64,000 nt of DNA from Steroidobacteraceae bacterium. Its GTDB lineage: Bacteria; Pseudomonadota; Gammaproteobacteria; Steroidobacterales; Steroidobacteraceae. Shown here piece by piece: positions 29,683 to 40,486 of the stretch. Each line of letters begins with the position of its first letter. The stretch's first letter is position 1. The notes beneath the pieces were generated by a model. That model had not been told where the DNA came from. It saw nothing but the letters and a program-made list of their open reading frames with translations, and did no database searches. The stretch lies in contig JALORN010000012.1 in the NCBI GenBank assembly GCA_025458905.1, forward strand, positions 1-64,000, read 5' to 3'. Made by a program: the position numbers and the translations under genes.

Positions 29683-31782
29683 CTACCAGATTTTCACACG
29701 ATCGCCGGGCGCGCGATACAGGCGGTCGCCGGCCACGAGGCCGAAAGCCTCGTGGAACTCGGTCATGTTCGCCACCACGCCGTTCACCCGGAACTCGCTC
29801 GGGCTGTGCACGTCGGTGAGCAGGCGCACGCGCAGCTCGTCGTCCCGGTACTTCCAGCGCCAGATCTGCGCCCAGCCCAGGAAGAAGCGCTGCGGGCCGG
29901 TGAAGCCGTCGATGACCGGTGGCGGCGTCGCGCCCAGCGAGATCCGGTAGGCCTTGTAGGCCACCGCGAGCCCGGAGAGGTCGCCGATGTTCTCGCCGAG
30001 CGTCAGCTGGCCGTTGACGGCCCGGCCGTCGAGCACCTTGTAGCCCGAATACTGGGCGACCAGCCGGCCGGCGCGCTCGGTGAAGCGCGCGTTGTCGTCG
30101 AAGGTCCACCAGTCACGCAGGTTGCCGTCGCCGTCGTACTGGCGGCCCTGGTCGTCGAAGCCATGGCTGATCTCGTGGCCGATCACCCCGCCGATCGCGC
30201 CGTAGTTGACGGCGTCGTCGGCGGCCGGGTCGAAGAACGGCGGCTGCAGGATCGCCGCCGGGAAGACGATCTCGTTCATCGGTGGGTTGTAGTAGGCGTT
30301 CACCGTCTGCGGCGTGATCAGCCACTCGCTGCGGTCGACCGGCTTGCCGAGCTTGTCGAGCTGGCGCTGGAACTCGAACTCGCGCGCGCGGCGGACGTTG
30401 CCGGCCAGGTCGCCGGGCAGCACCTGCAGGCGGCCGTAGTCGCGCCAGCGGTCGGGATAGCCGATCTTGACCGTGAAGCGCGCGAGCTTGCGCTTGGCCT
30501 CGGCGCGCGTCGCCGGGCTCATCCACTCGAGCTCGTCGATCGAGCCGTCGAACGCCTTCAGCAGGTTGTCGACCAGGCGTACCACCCGCTCGCGCGACTC
30601 GGGCGAGAAGTTGCGCTCCACGTAGAGGCGGCCGAGCAGCTCGCCGATCGACTCGTCGAGCAGCGCGACGCCGCGACGCCAGCGCGGTTCCTGTTCCTTG
30701 ACGCCGCGCAGCGTCGCCTGCCGGAAGTCGAAGCCGGCGCGCTCGAAGTCGGGTGCGAGGTAGGGTGCGTAGGAGTCGAGCAGGCGGAACTTGAAGTAGA
30801 GGCGCCAGTCCGCGACCGGCGTGCCCCTGACGAGGCGCGCGAGCTCGCGCACGTAGGTCGGCTGGTTGATGTCGAGCGCGGTGACCGACGGCGCGGCCGC
30901 GCCCTCGAGGAAGGCGAACCAGTCGAAGCCCGGGGTCAGCCTGGCGGCCTCGGCGAGCGTCACCTTGTTGTACGTCTTCACCGGGTCGCGGTTCTGCACC
31001 CGCGTCCAGTGGTGGTTCGCGAGCCGGCCCTCGAGCGCGACTACGCGCCGCGCCGCGCCGAGCGCGTCGGCCTCACCGGAGAGCGCGAGCAGCCGCGCGA
31101 CATAGGCCTCGAGCGCCGCGCGCAGCGCCACGTTGCGCTCGTCGGCGGCGAGGTAGTTGTCGCGGTCGGGCATCGTCAGGCCGCTCTGGTACGCCGAGGC
31201 GATGTAGGACTTCGAGTCGCGCGCGTCCTGCGTCACGTAGAAGATCAGCGGATGCGCGACGCCGAGCCGTTGCGAGCGCCCCATGTAGACGAACACGTCG
31301 CGCGGCGCGCGGATCGCTAGGATCCTGGCGACCTCGGCCGCCAGCGGGGCGGCGCCGAGCACGGCGATGCGGTCGACGTCCATGAAGCTCGCGTAGAAGT
31401 CGCCGACCTTCTGCGCGTCCGAACCGTAAACGCGGTCCGGCCGGGCCGCGGTCTCCTCGACGAGCCTGCGCAGTGCCGCACGTGCGTTGTCCTCGAGCAG
31501 GGCGAAGGTGCCGAAGTTCGAGCGGTCGGCGGGGATCTCGGTCCTCGCCAGCCAGCCGCCGGCCGCGAAACGGAACAGGTCGTCCTGCGGGCGCACGTCG
31601 GTGGCGAAGCCGGCGAGGTCCAGGCCCGACTTCGGCGGCGGCGCAGGCTGGGCGACGGGGGCGGCTGGCACGGGTGCCGCCACGGCGACGGGCCCGGGCA
31701 CGGTCGCAGGCGCGCGCACGCTGCTGGAGGCGGCGCAGGCGGAGAGCGCGGCGGCCGACAGGGCCACGAGGAGTCTGGGCAT
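29683..31782 (-). CDS. M13-family metallopeptidase (neprilysin/PepO-like), lipoprotein
   Basis: 699 residues. The signal (LLVALSAAALSAC, Cys about 15) suggests lipidation; a Pro/Ala-rich linker follows. The catalytic domain has VIGHEISHGFDDQGRQYDG (HExxH about 538) and LGENIGDLSGLAVAYKAYR (about 595, third zinc ligand), NAYYNPPMNEIVFPA upstream and FRVNGVVANMTEFHEAFG near the C-terminus. The N-terminal lobe (about 55-400) is normal for the family. It acts in the periplasm on small peptides. It ends 75 bases before the LemA gene and could be upstream of it in the same transcript. Confidence 0.93.
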   Translation of the reverse strand: MPRLLVALSAAALSACAASSSVRAPATVPGPVAVAAPVPAAPVAQPAPPPKSGLDLAGFATDVRPQDDLFRFAAGGWLARTEIPADRSNFGTFALLEDNARAALRRLVEETAARPDRVYGSDAQKVGDFYASFMDVDRIAVLGAAPLAAEVARILAIRAPRDVFVYMGRSQRLGVAHPLIFYVTQDARDSKSYIASAYQSGLTMPDRDNYLAADERNVALRAALEAYVARLLALSGEADALGAARRVVALEGRLANHHWTRVQNRDPVKTYNKVTLAEAARLTPGFDWFAFLEGAAAPSVTALDINQPTYVRELARLVRGTPVADWRLYFKFRLLDSYAPYLAPDFERAGFDFRQATLRGVKEQEPRWRRGVALLDESIGELLGRLYVERNFSPESRERVVRLVDNLLKAFDGSIDELEWMSPATRAEAKRKLARFTVKIGYPDRWRDYGRLQVLPGDLAGNVRRAREFEFQRQLDKLGKPVDRSEWLITPQTVNAYYNPPMNEIVFPAAILQPPFFDPAADDAVNYGAIGGVIGHEISHGFDDQGRQYDGDGNLRDWWTFDDNARFTERAGRLVAQYSGYKVLDGRAVNGQLTLGENIGDLSGLAVAYKAYRISLGATPPPVIDGFTGPQRFFLGWAQIWRWKYRDDELRVRLLTDVHSPSEFRVNGVVANMTEFHEAFGLVAGDRLYRAPGDRVKIW

Positions 31783-31975
31783 GGATCACCGCTGGCGATT
31801 CGGGGGCGCCAAGTTACCAGCCTCGGCCCGGACGTTGAACCACGCCGGTGACGGGTGCGATCGGTGGGTTGGCGCACACAAGGCCGGGTCTTGCGCCCCG
31901 AGGCGCGGCGTCCTTCGCGATCATGGCCGCCCGATTCCGCCGCCCGCGGAAGGACTGCCCGCGAGGACGGCCCGG

Positions 31976-34369
31976 ATGCCACGACAGCTGCTGCGGAGGT
32001 TGACCGCCGAGGCCTTGCGCCAGCGCTTCGAGGGCGTGTCCGCCTGGACCTTCGCGGCCACCTTCGTCGCACTGAGCGTGGGCACCTTCGCACTCGTGTA
32101 CCAGGTCTCCGGGCGGATGACCTCGATGGGGCCGTTCTACATCACGACCGTGCTGGTCGCCTGCTGGGCCGGCACCGGGCCGGCGGTGGCTGCACTGCTG
32201 GTCGGCGCAGCCTACGTCGCGGCCGTGACGGCCTACGCCGGCGGTTCCCCGTGGGAGATCAGTGCCGCCGCGCAGCTGTCGCTGCTGCTCTACCTCGCCT
32301 GCGGCGTCCTGATGATCGCGGTCTGCGGCCAGATGCGCAGCAGTCGCGACCTCGCGCACCGCGCCGAGCGCCAGCTGCGCGACAGCAATGCCCGGCTGCA
32401 ACTGGCGGTCGACGGCGCGCGGATCGGCACCTGGGTCTCGGACGAGGGCCGCGGCCAGCATTTCTGGGACGCGCGCCTCAGGGAGATGCTCGGCCTCGAC
32501 CCGGGCGGGGCCGAGGTTCCCGGCGAGGCGCTGTGGCTGCAGCGACTCCACCCCGACGATCGCGAGCTCGCGCTGCAGGCGATCCGCGACGCCCGTGCGC
32601 GTGCCGGCACGTTCGACCTCGAGGTGCGCATCCTCTTGCCGGGAGCGTCCGAGGTGCGCTGGCTGTCGCTGCACGGTCGCTTCCTCGCCGGCACCGGCGG
32701 TCGCACGCGGCGCTCGATGGGCATCGCCCTGGACGTGACCGAGCGCCGGGCGCTGGCCCAGACGCTGGAGCGACAGAGCACGGACCTGCGCGCCCTGCTG
32801 GACGTGCTGCCGGTGGGCATCGCGATCGCCCACGATCCCGACGCCCGGCGCGTCACGCTCAGCCCCGCGTTCGCGTCACTGGTCGGACTGTCCGCGGAAG
32901 ACAACGCCTCGTTGAGCGAGGCCAATCGCGGGCACGTGCCGTACCGCTTCGCTCGCCATGGCCGAGAGCTCGAGCCACGGGAGCTGCCGCTGCAGACCGT
33001 GATGCGGACCGGCGAGCCCCTGCGCAACGCCGAGTTCGAGCTGCTGGTGGACGGCGGCAGGTCGCTGCAGCTGCTGTGCAACGCGGCACCGCTGCTCGAT
33101 CCCTCGGGCGCCGTGCGCGGTGCGGTCGGCGCGATCACCGACGTGACGGAGCTCAAGTCGATCCAGCGCGAGCTAGAGGAGGCCGATCGTCGCAAGGATG
33201 CCTTCCTCGCCACGCTCGCACACGAGCTGCGCAATCCGCTGGCGCCGATCCGCTACGCCGTGCGGCTGCTGGCGCCGGGCGTGCCGCCCGCCACGCTCGC
33301 ACGGGCCGCCGCGACCATCGACCGCCAGTCGACGCAGATGGCGCGGCTGCTCGACGACCTGCTCGACCTCAGCCGCATCACCCGCGATGCGATCGAGCTC
33401 GAGCTCGGCGTCGTCGACCTGCGCGCAGCGACCGTCGAGGCGCTCGACGCGCTGCGGCCCATCCTCGAGGAGCGTCGGCACCGTCTCGGCATCAGCCAGC
33501 CGGGCGAGCCACTGTGGGTGAGCGCGGACCCGACCCGGCTCGCACAGGTGCTCGGCAACCTGTTGCACAACGCCGCCAAGTACACGCCGCCCGGCGGCCA
33601 GCTCGACGTGCACGTCGAGGCCGACGCCGAGGAGGCGAGGATCCGGATCCGCGACACGGGCATCGGCATCGCGGCCGAGGACCAGCCCCGCGTGTTCGCG
33701 ATGTTCTCGCGCATCACCCCGCCTGGCAGTGCGCCGCAGCAGGGACTCGGCATCGGGCTAGCCATCACTCGGCGCCTCGTGGAACTGCACGGCGGCCGGA
33801 TCGGGCTGCGCAGCGAGGGCCTCGGCCGGGGCGCGGAATTCACGGTCCACTGGCCGCGCGCGCCGGCACCTGCCGCCGCGGGCGGTACGCAAACGGTGGT
33901 GCCGCTGCGGCCCGGCACCCCACGACCGGTCCTGATCGTCGACGACAACGTCGACGCCACCGACAGCCTCGCGGCGCTGTTGCGCCTGCGGGGCATGCGC
34001 GTGCACACCGCCTACGACGGGCGACATGCGCTCGAGATGGCCGAGCGACTGCGCCCGGCGGTGGTCGTGCTCGACCTCGGGATGCCGGGGCTCGATGGGC
34101 TGGAGGCGGCGCGGGCGATCCGCGCCGCGCCGTGGGGCCAGGACCTGCGGCTGATCGCGCTGACCGGCTGGGGCCAGGACGAGGACCGGCGCCGCACCGC
34201 GCAGGCGGGCTTCGACCTGCACCTCACCAAGCCGATCGATCCCGATGCCCTGCTGCAGGCGCTCGCGGAGGCCACCCCGGTCGCGGCAGCCGGACAAAAA
34301 AAACCCCGGGAGGAAACCCGCCCGGGGTCGGAAATGCGGACTTTCGATGAAGGGAAGGAAGTCCGCTAG
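31976..34369 (+). CDS. Hybrid sensor histidine kinase with receiver domain
   Basis: 797 residues from an ATG preceded by GAGGA (31962-31966). The order is: membrane helices (about 25-115, DUF4118-like), two PAS regions (about 130-270 and 270-395), HisKA with LATLAHELRNPLAP (phosphoacceptor His about 418), HATPase with GNLLHNAAKYTPPGG, DTGIGIAAEDQPRVF and GLGIGLAITRRLVELHGG, then a receiver domain (about 660-780) with VLIVDDNVDATD, phosphoacceptor Asp in VVVLDLGMPG (about 700), and KPID. No response regulator or output gene is adjacent, so it is an orphan sensor. The last 25 residues are encoded across an intrinsic terminator that belongs to the opposite strand. Confidence 0.93.
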   Translation: MPRQLLRRLTAEALRQRFEGVSAWTFAATFVALSVGTFALVYQVSGRMTSMGPFYITTVLVACWAGTGPAVAALLVGAAYVAAVTAYAGGSPWEISAAAQLSLLLYLACGVLMIAVCGQMRSSRDLAHRAERQLRDSNARLQLAVDGARIGTWVSDEGRGQHFWDARLREMLGLDPGGAEVPGEALWLQRLHPDDRELALQAIRDARARAGTFDLEVRILLPGASEVRWLSLHGRFLAGTGGRTRRSMGIALDVTERRALAQTLERQSTDLRALLDVLPVGIAIAHDPDARRVTLSPAFASLVGLSAEDNASLSEANRGHVPYRFARHGRELEPRELPLQTVMRTGEPLRNAEFELLVDGGRSLQLLCNAAPLLDPSGAVRGAVGAITDVTELKSIQRELEEADRRKDAFLATLAHELRNPLAPIRYAVRLLAPGVPPATLARAAATIDRQSTQMARLLDDLLDLSRITRDAIELELGVVDLRAATVEALDALRPILEERRHRLGISQPGEPLWVSADPTRLAQVLGNLLHNAAKYTPPGGQLDVHVEADAEEARIRIRDTGIGIAAEDQPRVFAMFSRITPPGSAPQQGLGIGLAITRRLVELHGGRIGLRSEGLGRGAEFTVHWPRAPAPAAAGGTQTVVPLRPGTPRPVLIVDDNVDATDSLAALLRLRGMRVHTAYDGRHALEMAERLRPAVVVLDLGMPGLDGLEAARAIRAAPWGQDLRLIALTGWGQDEDRRRTAQAGFDLHLTKPIDPDALLQALAEATPVAAAGQKKPREETRPGSEMRTFDEGKEVR
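34296..34328 (-). terminator. Intrinsic terminator of the 34389-34589 gene, inside the kinase coding end
   Basis: Read on the minus strand: an 8-base perfect stem (ACCCCGGG / CCCGGGGT; arms 34303-34310 and 34321-34328), a 10-base loop and then an uninterrupted run of T (34302-34296). This is a textbook factor-independent terminator. On the plus strand the A-run precedes the hairpin, so it would not stop the kinase transcript efficiently. Confidence 0.85.
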
Positions 34370-34388
34370 GGGATACGAAACCTTCGGC

Positions 34389-34589
34389 TCAGTGCAACCG
34401 GGCCCAGTGCAGGATGCGGATCTCGGCCGAATCCAGCTCGAAACTCGCGGCCAGCAGTTCGCGCAGCTGTCGCTGCGCGCCCTTGCGCCCCTCGAGGGGC
34501 TCCTCGACCTCGACCACCCCGCTCCATTCGCTGGCGTGACGGGCCTCGTCCGCGCCGGTGACGAATTGCGTGAAGTACTTGGTCGCCAT
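34389..34589 (-). CDS. Small hypothetical protein
   Basis: 66 residues from an ATG at 34589 (MATKYFTQFVTG); a longer frame to 34652 reads through Arg/Pro-rich sequence and is less likely. Acidic and hydrophilic, with the end ELLAASFELDSAEIRILHWA; no membrane segment or known motif. The convincing intrinsic terminator 61 bases beyond its stop supports a real transcript. It is convergent with the hybrid kinase (20 bases between stops) and divergent from greB. Function unknown. Confidence 0.6.
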   Translation of the reverse strand: MATKYFTQFVTGADEARHASEWSGVVEVEEPLEGRKGAQRQLRELLAASFELDSAEIRILHWARLH

Positions 34590-34735
34590 GGGGGGAAGGC
34601 TACGGTCGGGGTCGCGGCCAGACTGTGTCGGGCGGCACAGTTCGTGCGGCACACGTGCCCGGCCGCCGCGGCGGCGGCGCCCCGACGTGCCAAACTGTGA
34701 GTTAAGTCAAGCGCGGGCCACGAGGATCGCAGCCG

Positions 34736-35236
34736 ATGTCCCGTTACCGTCCGCCGGGCCGCCCCGGTTCCCGGTTCATCACGCCCGCCGGGCACGAGCG
34801 CATGCGCGGCGAACTCGACCGCCTGTGGCGCATCGAGCGCCCGCAGGTCACGCAGGCCGTCTCGGAGGCCGCCGCGCAGGGCGATCGCTCGGAAAACGCC
34901 GAGTACACCTACGGCAAGAAGCGCCTGCGCGAGATCGACAGCCGCGTGCGCTTCCTGCGCAAGCGCCTCGACGGGATGACCGTCGTCGCCCAGGCACCCG
35001 CGGACACGACGCGCGTGTTCTTCGGCGCCTGGGTCACCCTCGAGGACGAGGCCGGCGCCGAGCAGACCTTCCGCATCGTCGGCCCCGACGAGTTCGACAT
35101 GGCTCCCGGCTACGTCAGCATGGACGCACCGTTGCCGCGGGCCCTGCTCGGCAAGCGCCTCGACGACGAGGTCGCGGTCACGCTGCCGGGCGGGGAGAAG
35201 CGGTTCGTCATCGTGGGAATCCGCTACCAGGCGTAG
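34736..35236 (+). CDS. greB: Transcription elongation factor GreB
   Basis: 166 residues with a start ATG in CGATGTCCC. The N-terminal coiled-coil hairpin carries the Gre signature ITPAGHERMRGELDRLW and QGDRSENAEYTYGKKRLREI (tip acidic residues D-x-x-E-N-A-E). The C-terminal FKBP-like domain follows (FGAWVTLEDEAG, IVGPDEFD, PLPRALLGKRLDDEV). The YGKKRLREID sequence and length are those of GreB, not GreA. It rescues backtracked RNA polymerase by stimulating transcript cleavage. It is convergent with the homospermidine synthase gene, and its stop lies in the arm of a long hairpin. Confidence 0.95.
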   Translation: MSRYRPPGRPGSRFITPAGHERMRGELDRLWRIERPQVTQAVSEAAAQGDRSENAEYTYGKKRLREIDSRVRFLRKRLDGMTVVAQAPADTTRVFFGAWVTLEDEAGAEQTFRIVGPDEFDMAPGYVSMDAPLPRALLGKRLDDEVAVTLPGGEKRFVIVGIRYQA

Positions 35237-35273
35237 TGCTGGCGACCTCTGTTCGCCGGCGATCGCCAGCACT
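35235..35273. terminator. Stem-loop between greB and the homospermidine synthase gene
   Basis: An 11-base perfect inverted repeat, AGTGCTGGCGA / TCGCCAGCACT (35235-35245 and 35263-35273), with a 17-base loop overlaps the greB stop. A smaller repeat (TGACG / CGTCA) follows before the convergent stop. No T-run, but the position between convergent genes suggests a bidirectional end of transcription. Confidence 0.55.
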
Positions 35274-35294
35274 GCGACTGACGCGTGAGAGTCG

Positions 35295-36716
35295 TCAGAC
35301 CACCCGGACGTTCTTGAACTGCCAGGGATCGGACTTGTCGATGTCCTCGGGGAAGAGGCGCTCGCGGTCCTGCAGCGGGGTCCACTCGGTGTATTCGCCG
35401 ACCACCGGCCCGAGGTAGGGCATGCAGAGCTCGAGGATGCGCTGGTAGTCCATCTCGTCCGGCTCGATCACGCCGCGGTTCGGGTTCTCCATCGCCCAGA
35501 CCATGCCGGCGAGGCAGGAGACGGTGACCTGCAGGCTGGTGGCGTTGTTGTAGGGCACGAGCTGCCGCGCCTCGTCGACCGAGAGCTGGGAGCCGAACCA
35601 GTAGGCGTTCTTCTTGTGGCCGGCGAGCAGCACGCCGAGCTCGTCGATGCCACCCGCGGAGATCTCGTCCATCAGGATCCGCTTGGAGTCCTGCAGGATC
35701 CAGTTGCGGCCCGCGAACTCGTGCAGCGACAGCACCGCGTCGTCGCACGGATGGTAGGCGTAGTGCACGGTGGGGCGGTAGGCCACCTGACCGCCCTCGC
35801 GGACGGTGAGGTAGTCGGCGATCGAGATCGACTCGCCGTGAGTGATCGCCCAGCCGAAGACGTGGCCCGCCTTCGGCGTCCAGGTGCGCACGCGAGTCGC
35901 GGCGCCCGGCTGCGACAGCCAGATCGCCGCGCCGCAGCCGAAGTCGTGGCGGCGACCGTCGCGCGGGAAGTTGCGCTCGTGCGAGCCCCAGCCGAGCTCG
36001 CAGGGCTGCTGGCCCTCGCTGACGAAGCCGTCGACCGACCACGTGTTAACGAACTCGTTCTTCTGCTTGCGCACCGGCGAGACCTGGGTGTCGCGCTCGG
36101 CGATGTGGATCACGCGCACGCCCAGCGCCTGGGCGAGCCTCGCCCAGTCGTCCTTGCCCGCGGGCTGGCCGGCGTCGACGCCGGTGTCCCGGGCGATGTT
36201 CAGCAGTGCCTGCTTCACGAAGTGCGAGACCAGGCCCGGGTTGGCCCCGTGGGTCAGCACCGCGGTCGGCGCACGCGCATTGCCCGGGCGCAGCGCCAGC
36301 GCTTCCTCGCGCAGCGCGTAGTTGGTGCGCTTCGCGGCCGGCAGCCCCGGGTCGGTGTAGCCGCCCGGCCACGGCTCGATGCAGGTGTCGAGGTACATCG
36401 CGCCGCGCTCCCAGCAGTACTTGACGAGCGCGATCGAGGAGACGTCGACGGACACGTTCAGCACGAAGTCGCCGCGGCCGACCAGCGGCTCGAGCACGCG
36501 GCGGAAGTTCTCCCGGGTCAGCGCCTCCTGGATGAAGCGGATGCCGTAGCGCTTCGCTTCCTCGATGCCGCGGTCCTCGGCGGTGACGATGGTGATGCGC
36601 TCGGGCGCGATGCCGATGTGGCGCAGCACCAGCGGCAACACCCCCTGGCCGATGCTGCCGAAGCCGATGAAGACGATCCGTCCGGGGAAGTCGATGTGGA
36701 TGTTGCTGTCCGTCAT
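35295..36716 (-). CDS. hss: Homospermidine synthase
   Basis: 473 residues. An N-terminal Rossmann fold (RIVFIGFGSIGQGVLPL, about 12-28) is followed by the saccharopine dehydrogenase-like body: VLNVSVDVSSIALVKYCWE, YLDTCIEPWPGGY, THGANPGLVSHFVKQALL and GWSTHGESI-like segments. Sequence and length match bacterial NAD-dependent homospermidine synthase, which joins aminobutyl groups from putrescine or spermidine to give sym-homospermidine. The gene is followed 3 bases on its upstream side by a GST gene on the same strand. speA, which starts the arginine route to putrescine, lies about 1.7 kb away on the other strand, so the pathway's first and last steps are near each other. Confidence 0.9.
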   Translation of the reverse strand: MTDSNIHIDFPGRIVFIGFGSIGQGVLPLVLRHIGIAPERITIVTAEDRGIEEAKRYGIRFIQEALTRENFRRVLEPLVGRGDFVLNVSVDVSSIALVKYCWERGAMYLDTCIEPWPGGYTDPGLPAAKRTNYALREEALALRPGNARAPTAVLTHGANPGLVSHFVKQALLNIARDTGVDAGQPAGKDDWARLAQALGVRVIHIAERDTQVSPVRKQKNEFVNTWSVDGFVSEGQQPCELGWGSHERNFPRDGRRHDFGCGAAIWLSQPGAATRVRTWTPKAGHVFGWAITHGESISIADYLTVREGGQVAYRPTVHYAYHPCDDAVLSLHEFAGRNWILQDSKRILMDEISAGGIDELGVLLAGHKKNAYWFGSQLSVDEARQLVPYNNATSLQVTVSCLAGMVWAMENPNRGVIEPDEMDYQRILELCMPYLGPVVGEYTEWTPLQDRERLFPEDIDKSDPWQFKNVRVV

Positions 36717-36719
36717 GGT

Positions 36720-37406
36720 CTAGTGGCCTCCGGGTGCCTGCTCCCGCCAGTGCGGCGGGTAGGTGCGCTCGTATCCGGGGAGCGCCTCGATCCGCGCCAG
36801 CCAGCGGCCGAGCGCGGGATAGTTTGCCGAGATCGGCAGGAAACGGCTGGACAGCTCGCGCCCGCCGGGCTTGTTCAGCGCCCGGCGCAGCAGCTGGATC
36901 GCCGGGAAGATCACCATGTCGATCGCCGAGTAGTCCTCGCCGACGATCCAGTCGGACTTCGACAGGCGGCCCTCGATGGTGCGCGCCTCGCGCGCCACGA
37001 CGTGCATCGCGTCGGTGATCTCGTCGCGGCGCGCCGGCGGGACCGGCCCGCCGCCCTCGAGCACGCGGCAGATCTTCATCAGGTGCTCCTCGGTGTAGGC
37101 CTGGAACTCCTCGATGACCCGGACGATGACCCCGGCCTCCTCCGGGGAGCGGCCGAAGATCGGCGGGTCGGGGTACTTGAGGTCCAGGTAGTGCAGCACC
37201 GCCACCGACTCGAACACGACGTAGCCGCCGTCCTTCAGCACCGGGACGCGCCCGCGCGGGTTCATCGCGAGCATCTGCGGCGACTTCTGGTCCTGCCGCG
37301 AGAGCTGCAGCAGGTGGCTCGTCCAGGGCAGGCGCTTGTGCTCGAGCGCGAGCATCACGCGCCAGCAGTGCGGGCTGCCGCTGCCCCAGTAGAGGTCGAT
37401 CCCCAT
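36720..37406 (-). CDS. Glutathione S-transferase family protein
   Basis: 228 residues from the ATG at 37406, chosen because AAGGA lies six bases upstream. The thioredoxin-like N-terminal domain has LYWGSGSPHCWRVMLALE, MNPRGRVPVLKDGGYVVFES and AVLHYLDLKYP, with the cis-Pro and ES motifs of GSTs. The C-terminal all-helical domain (about 90-215) contains SDWIVGEDYSAIDMVIFPAI, the usual capping motif region. Cytosolic; substrate unknown. Its stop is 3 bases before the homospermidine synthase start, so the two genes are probably co-transcribed. Confidence 0.88.
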   Translation of the reverse strand: MGIDLYWGSGSPHCWRVMLALEHKRLPWTSHLLQLSRQDQKSPQMLAMNPRGRVPVLKDGGYVVFESVAVLHYLDLKYPDPPIFGRSPEEAGVIVRVIEEFQAYTEEHLMKICRVLEGGGPVPPARRDEITDAMHVVAREARTIEGRLSKSDWIVGEDYSAIDMVIFPAIQLLRRALNKPGGRELSSRFLPISANYPALGRWLARIEALPGYERTYPPHWREQAPGGH

Positions 37407-37432
37407 TTCATCCTTCCCGAGAACGGTCCGCG

Positions 37433-37438
37433 ATTGTA
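37433..37438 (-). promoter_or_regulatory. Putative -10 element (TACAAT) for the GST-hss transcript
   Basis: In the 62-base divergent gap the minus strand shows TACAAT (five of six to consensus), about 26 bases before the GST start codon. A weak TTCTCT lies 17 bases upstream as a possible -35. The same gap must also hold the promoter of the rhodanese gene. Confidence 0.4.
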
Positions 37439-37468
37439 ACGGCAACATTTCGGGCAGAGAATTCGCGG

Positions 37469-38329
37469 ATGGAGCGTCTCACCACCCTGGTCGACGTCGC
37501 CGGCCTCGCCGCGCGGCTGCACGACCCCGACCTCGTCGTGCTCGACTGCCGCTTCGACCTCGCGCGCCCCGCCTGGGGGCGCGAGGCCTGGGCCGCGGGC
37601 CACGTGCCCGGCGCGCAGCACGCCGACCTCGACCGCGATCTCGCCGCGCCCGTGGGCCCCTCGACCGGTCGTCATCCGCTGCCCTCGCCCGGGGATTTCG
37701 CGGCGCGCGCCGGCGCCTGGGGGATCGACGAGCGCGTCCAGGTCGTCGCCTACGACCAGGGCAACGGCATGTACGCGGCACGCGCCTGGTGGCTGTTCCG
37801 CTGGCTCGGGCACCGCGCCGTCGCGGTGCTGGACGGTGGCTTCGCGGCGTGGACGGCCGCCGGCCAGCCGGTGGACGTCGCGGAAGGCGCGCGGGCGCCA
37901 CGCAGCTTCGTCGATTGCCGTGACCGCGGCGCCACGGTCGACGCGGGCTTCGTCGCCGCCAACCTCGGCAACGCCGCGGGCATGCGGCTGGTCGATGCAC
38001 GCGGCGCGGACCGCTTCGCCGGCCAGAACGAGACCCTCGACCCGGTGGCCGGCCACGTGCCCGGCGCGGTCAACCACCCGTTCACGCGCAACGTGGACGC
38101 CTCGGGACGGATGCGGCCGGCCGCCGAGTTGCGCGCCGAGTGGCTGCGCACCCTCGGCGGGGTGCCGCCGACGACCCTGGTGGCGATGTGCGGCTCGGGC
38201 GTCAGCGCCTGCCACAACCTGCTGGCGCTCGAGCATGCGGGCCTCGGCGGCGCGCGGCTCTACCCGGGCTCGTGGAGCGAGTGGATCCGCGATCCGTCCC
38301 GTCCCGTCGCCACCGGCCCCGCCTCATGA
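37469..38329 (+). CDS. Tandem-rhodanese sulfurtransferase (SseA/TST type)
   Basis: 286 residues, two rhodanese domains. The first (about 5-130) is non-catalytic: LVVLDCRFDLARP, AWAAGHVPGAQHADLD and GNGMYAARAWWLFRWLGH. The second (about 160-280) has MRLVDARGADRFAG, GHVPGAVNHPF and the active loop MCGSGVSACHNLLAL (Cys about 233). CGSGV(S/T)A is characteristic of mercaptopyruvate/thiosulfate sulfurtransferases of the SseA type. It transfers sulfane sulfur to thiol acceptors in the cytoplasm. It is divergent from the GST gene and 66 bases upstream of speA, possibly in one transcript. Confidence 0.92.
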   Translation: MERLTTLVDVAGLAARLHDPDLVVLDCRFDLARPAWGREAWAAGHVPGAQHADLDRDLAAPVGPSTGRHPLPSPGDFAARAGAWGIDERVQVVAYDQGNGMYAARAWWLFRWLGHRAVAVLDGGFAAWTAAGQPVDVAEGARAPRSFVDCRDRGATVDAGFVAANLGNAAGMRLVDARGADRFAGQNETLDPVAGHVPGAVNHPFTRNVDASGRMRPAAELRAEWLRTLGGVPPTTLVAMCGSGVSACHNLLALEHAGLGGARLYPGSWSEWIRDPSRPVATGPAS

Positions 38330-38395
38330 TCGCCGCGAACCACCCGCGGCGCCCGCCTGTCGAATCACCGTCGCTGCTCTGCCAGGGTCCCGCGC

Positions 38396-40423
<2,028 letters not shown>

Positions 40424-40486
40424 TCGCGCACGGAGGGCCGGGCTCCCCACCGGCGGCCATCACGGCCCGCTGGCCTTCCCTCAGGA

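Noticed and set aside
28273-31320. Plus-strand open frame of 1015 codons opposite TPM/LemA/M13 genes
   Set aside because: Same reason; the minus-strand genes have catalytic motifs and ribosome binding sites.
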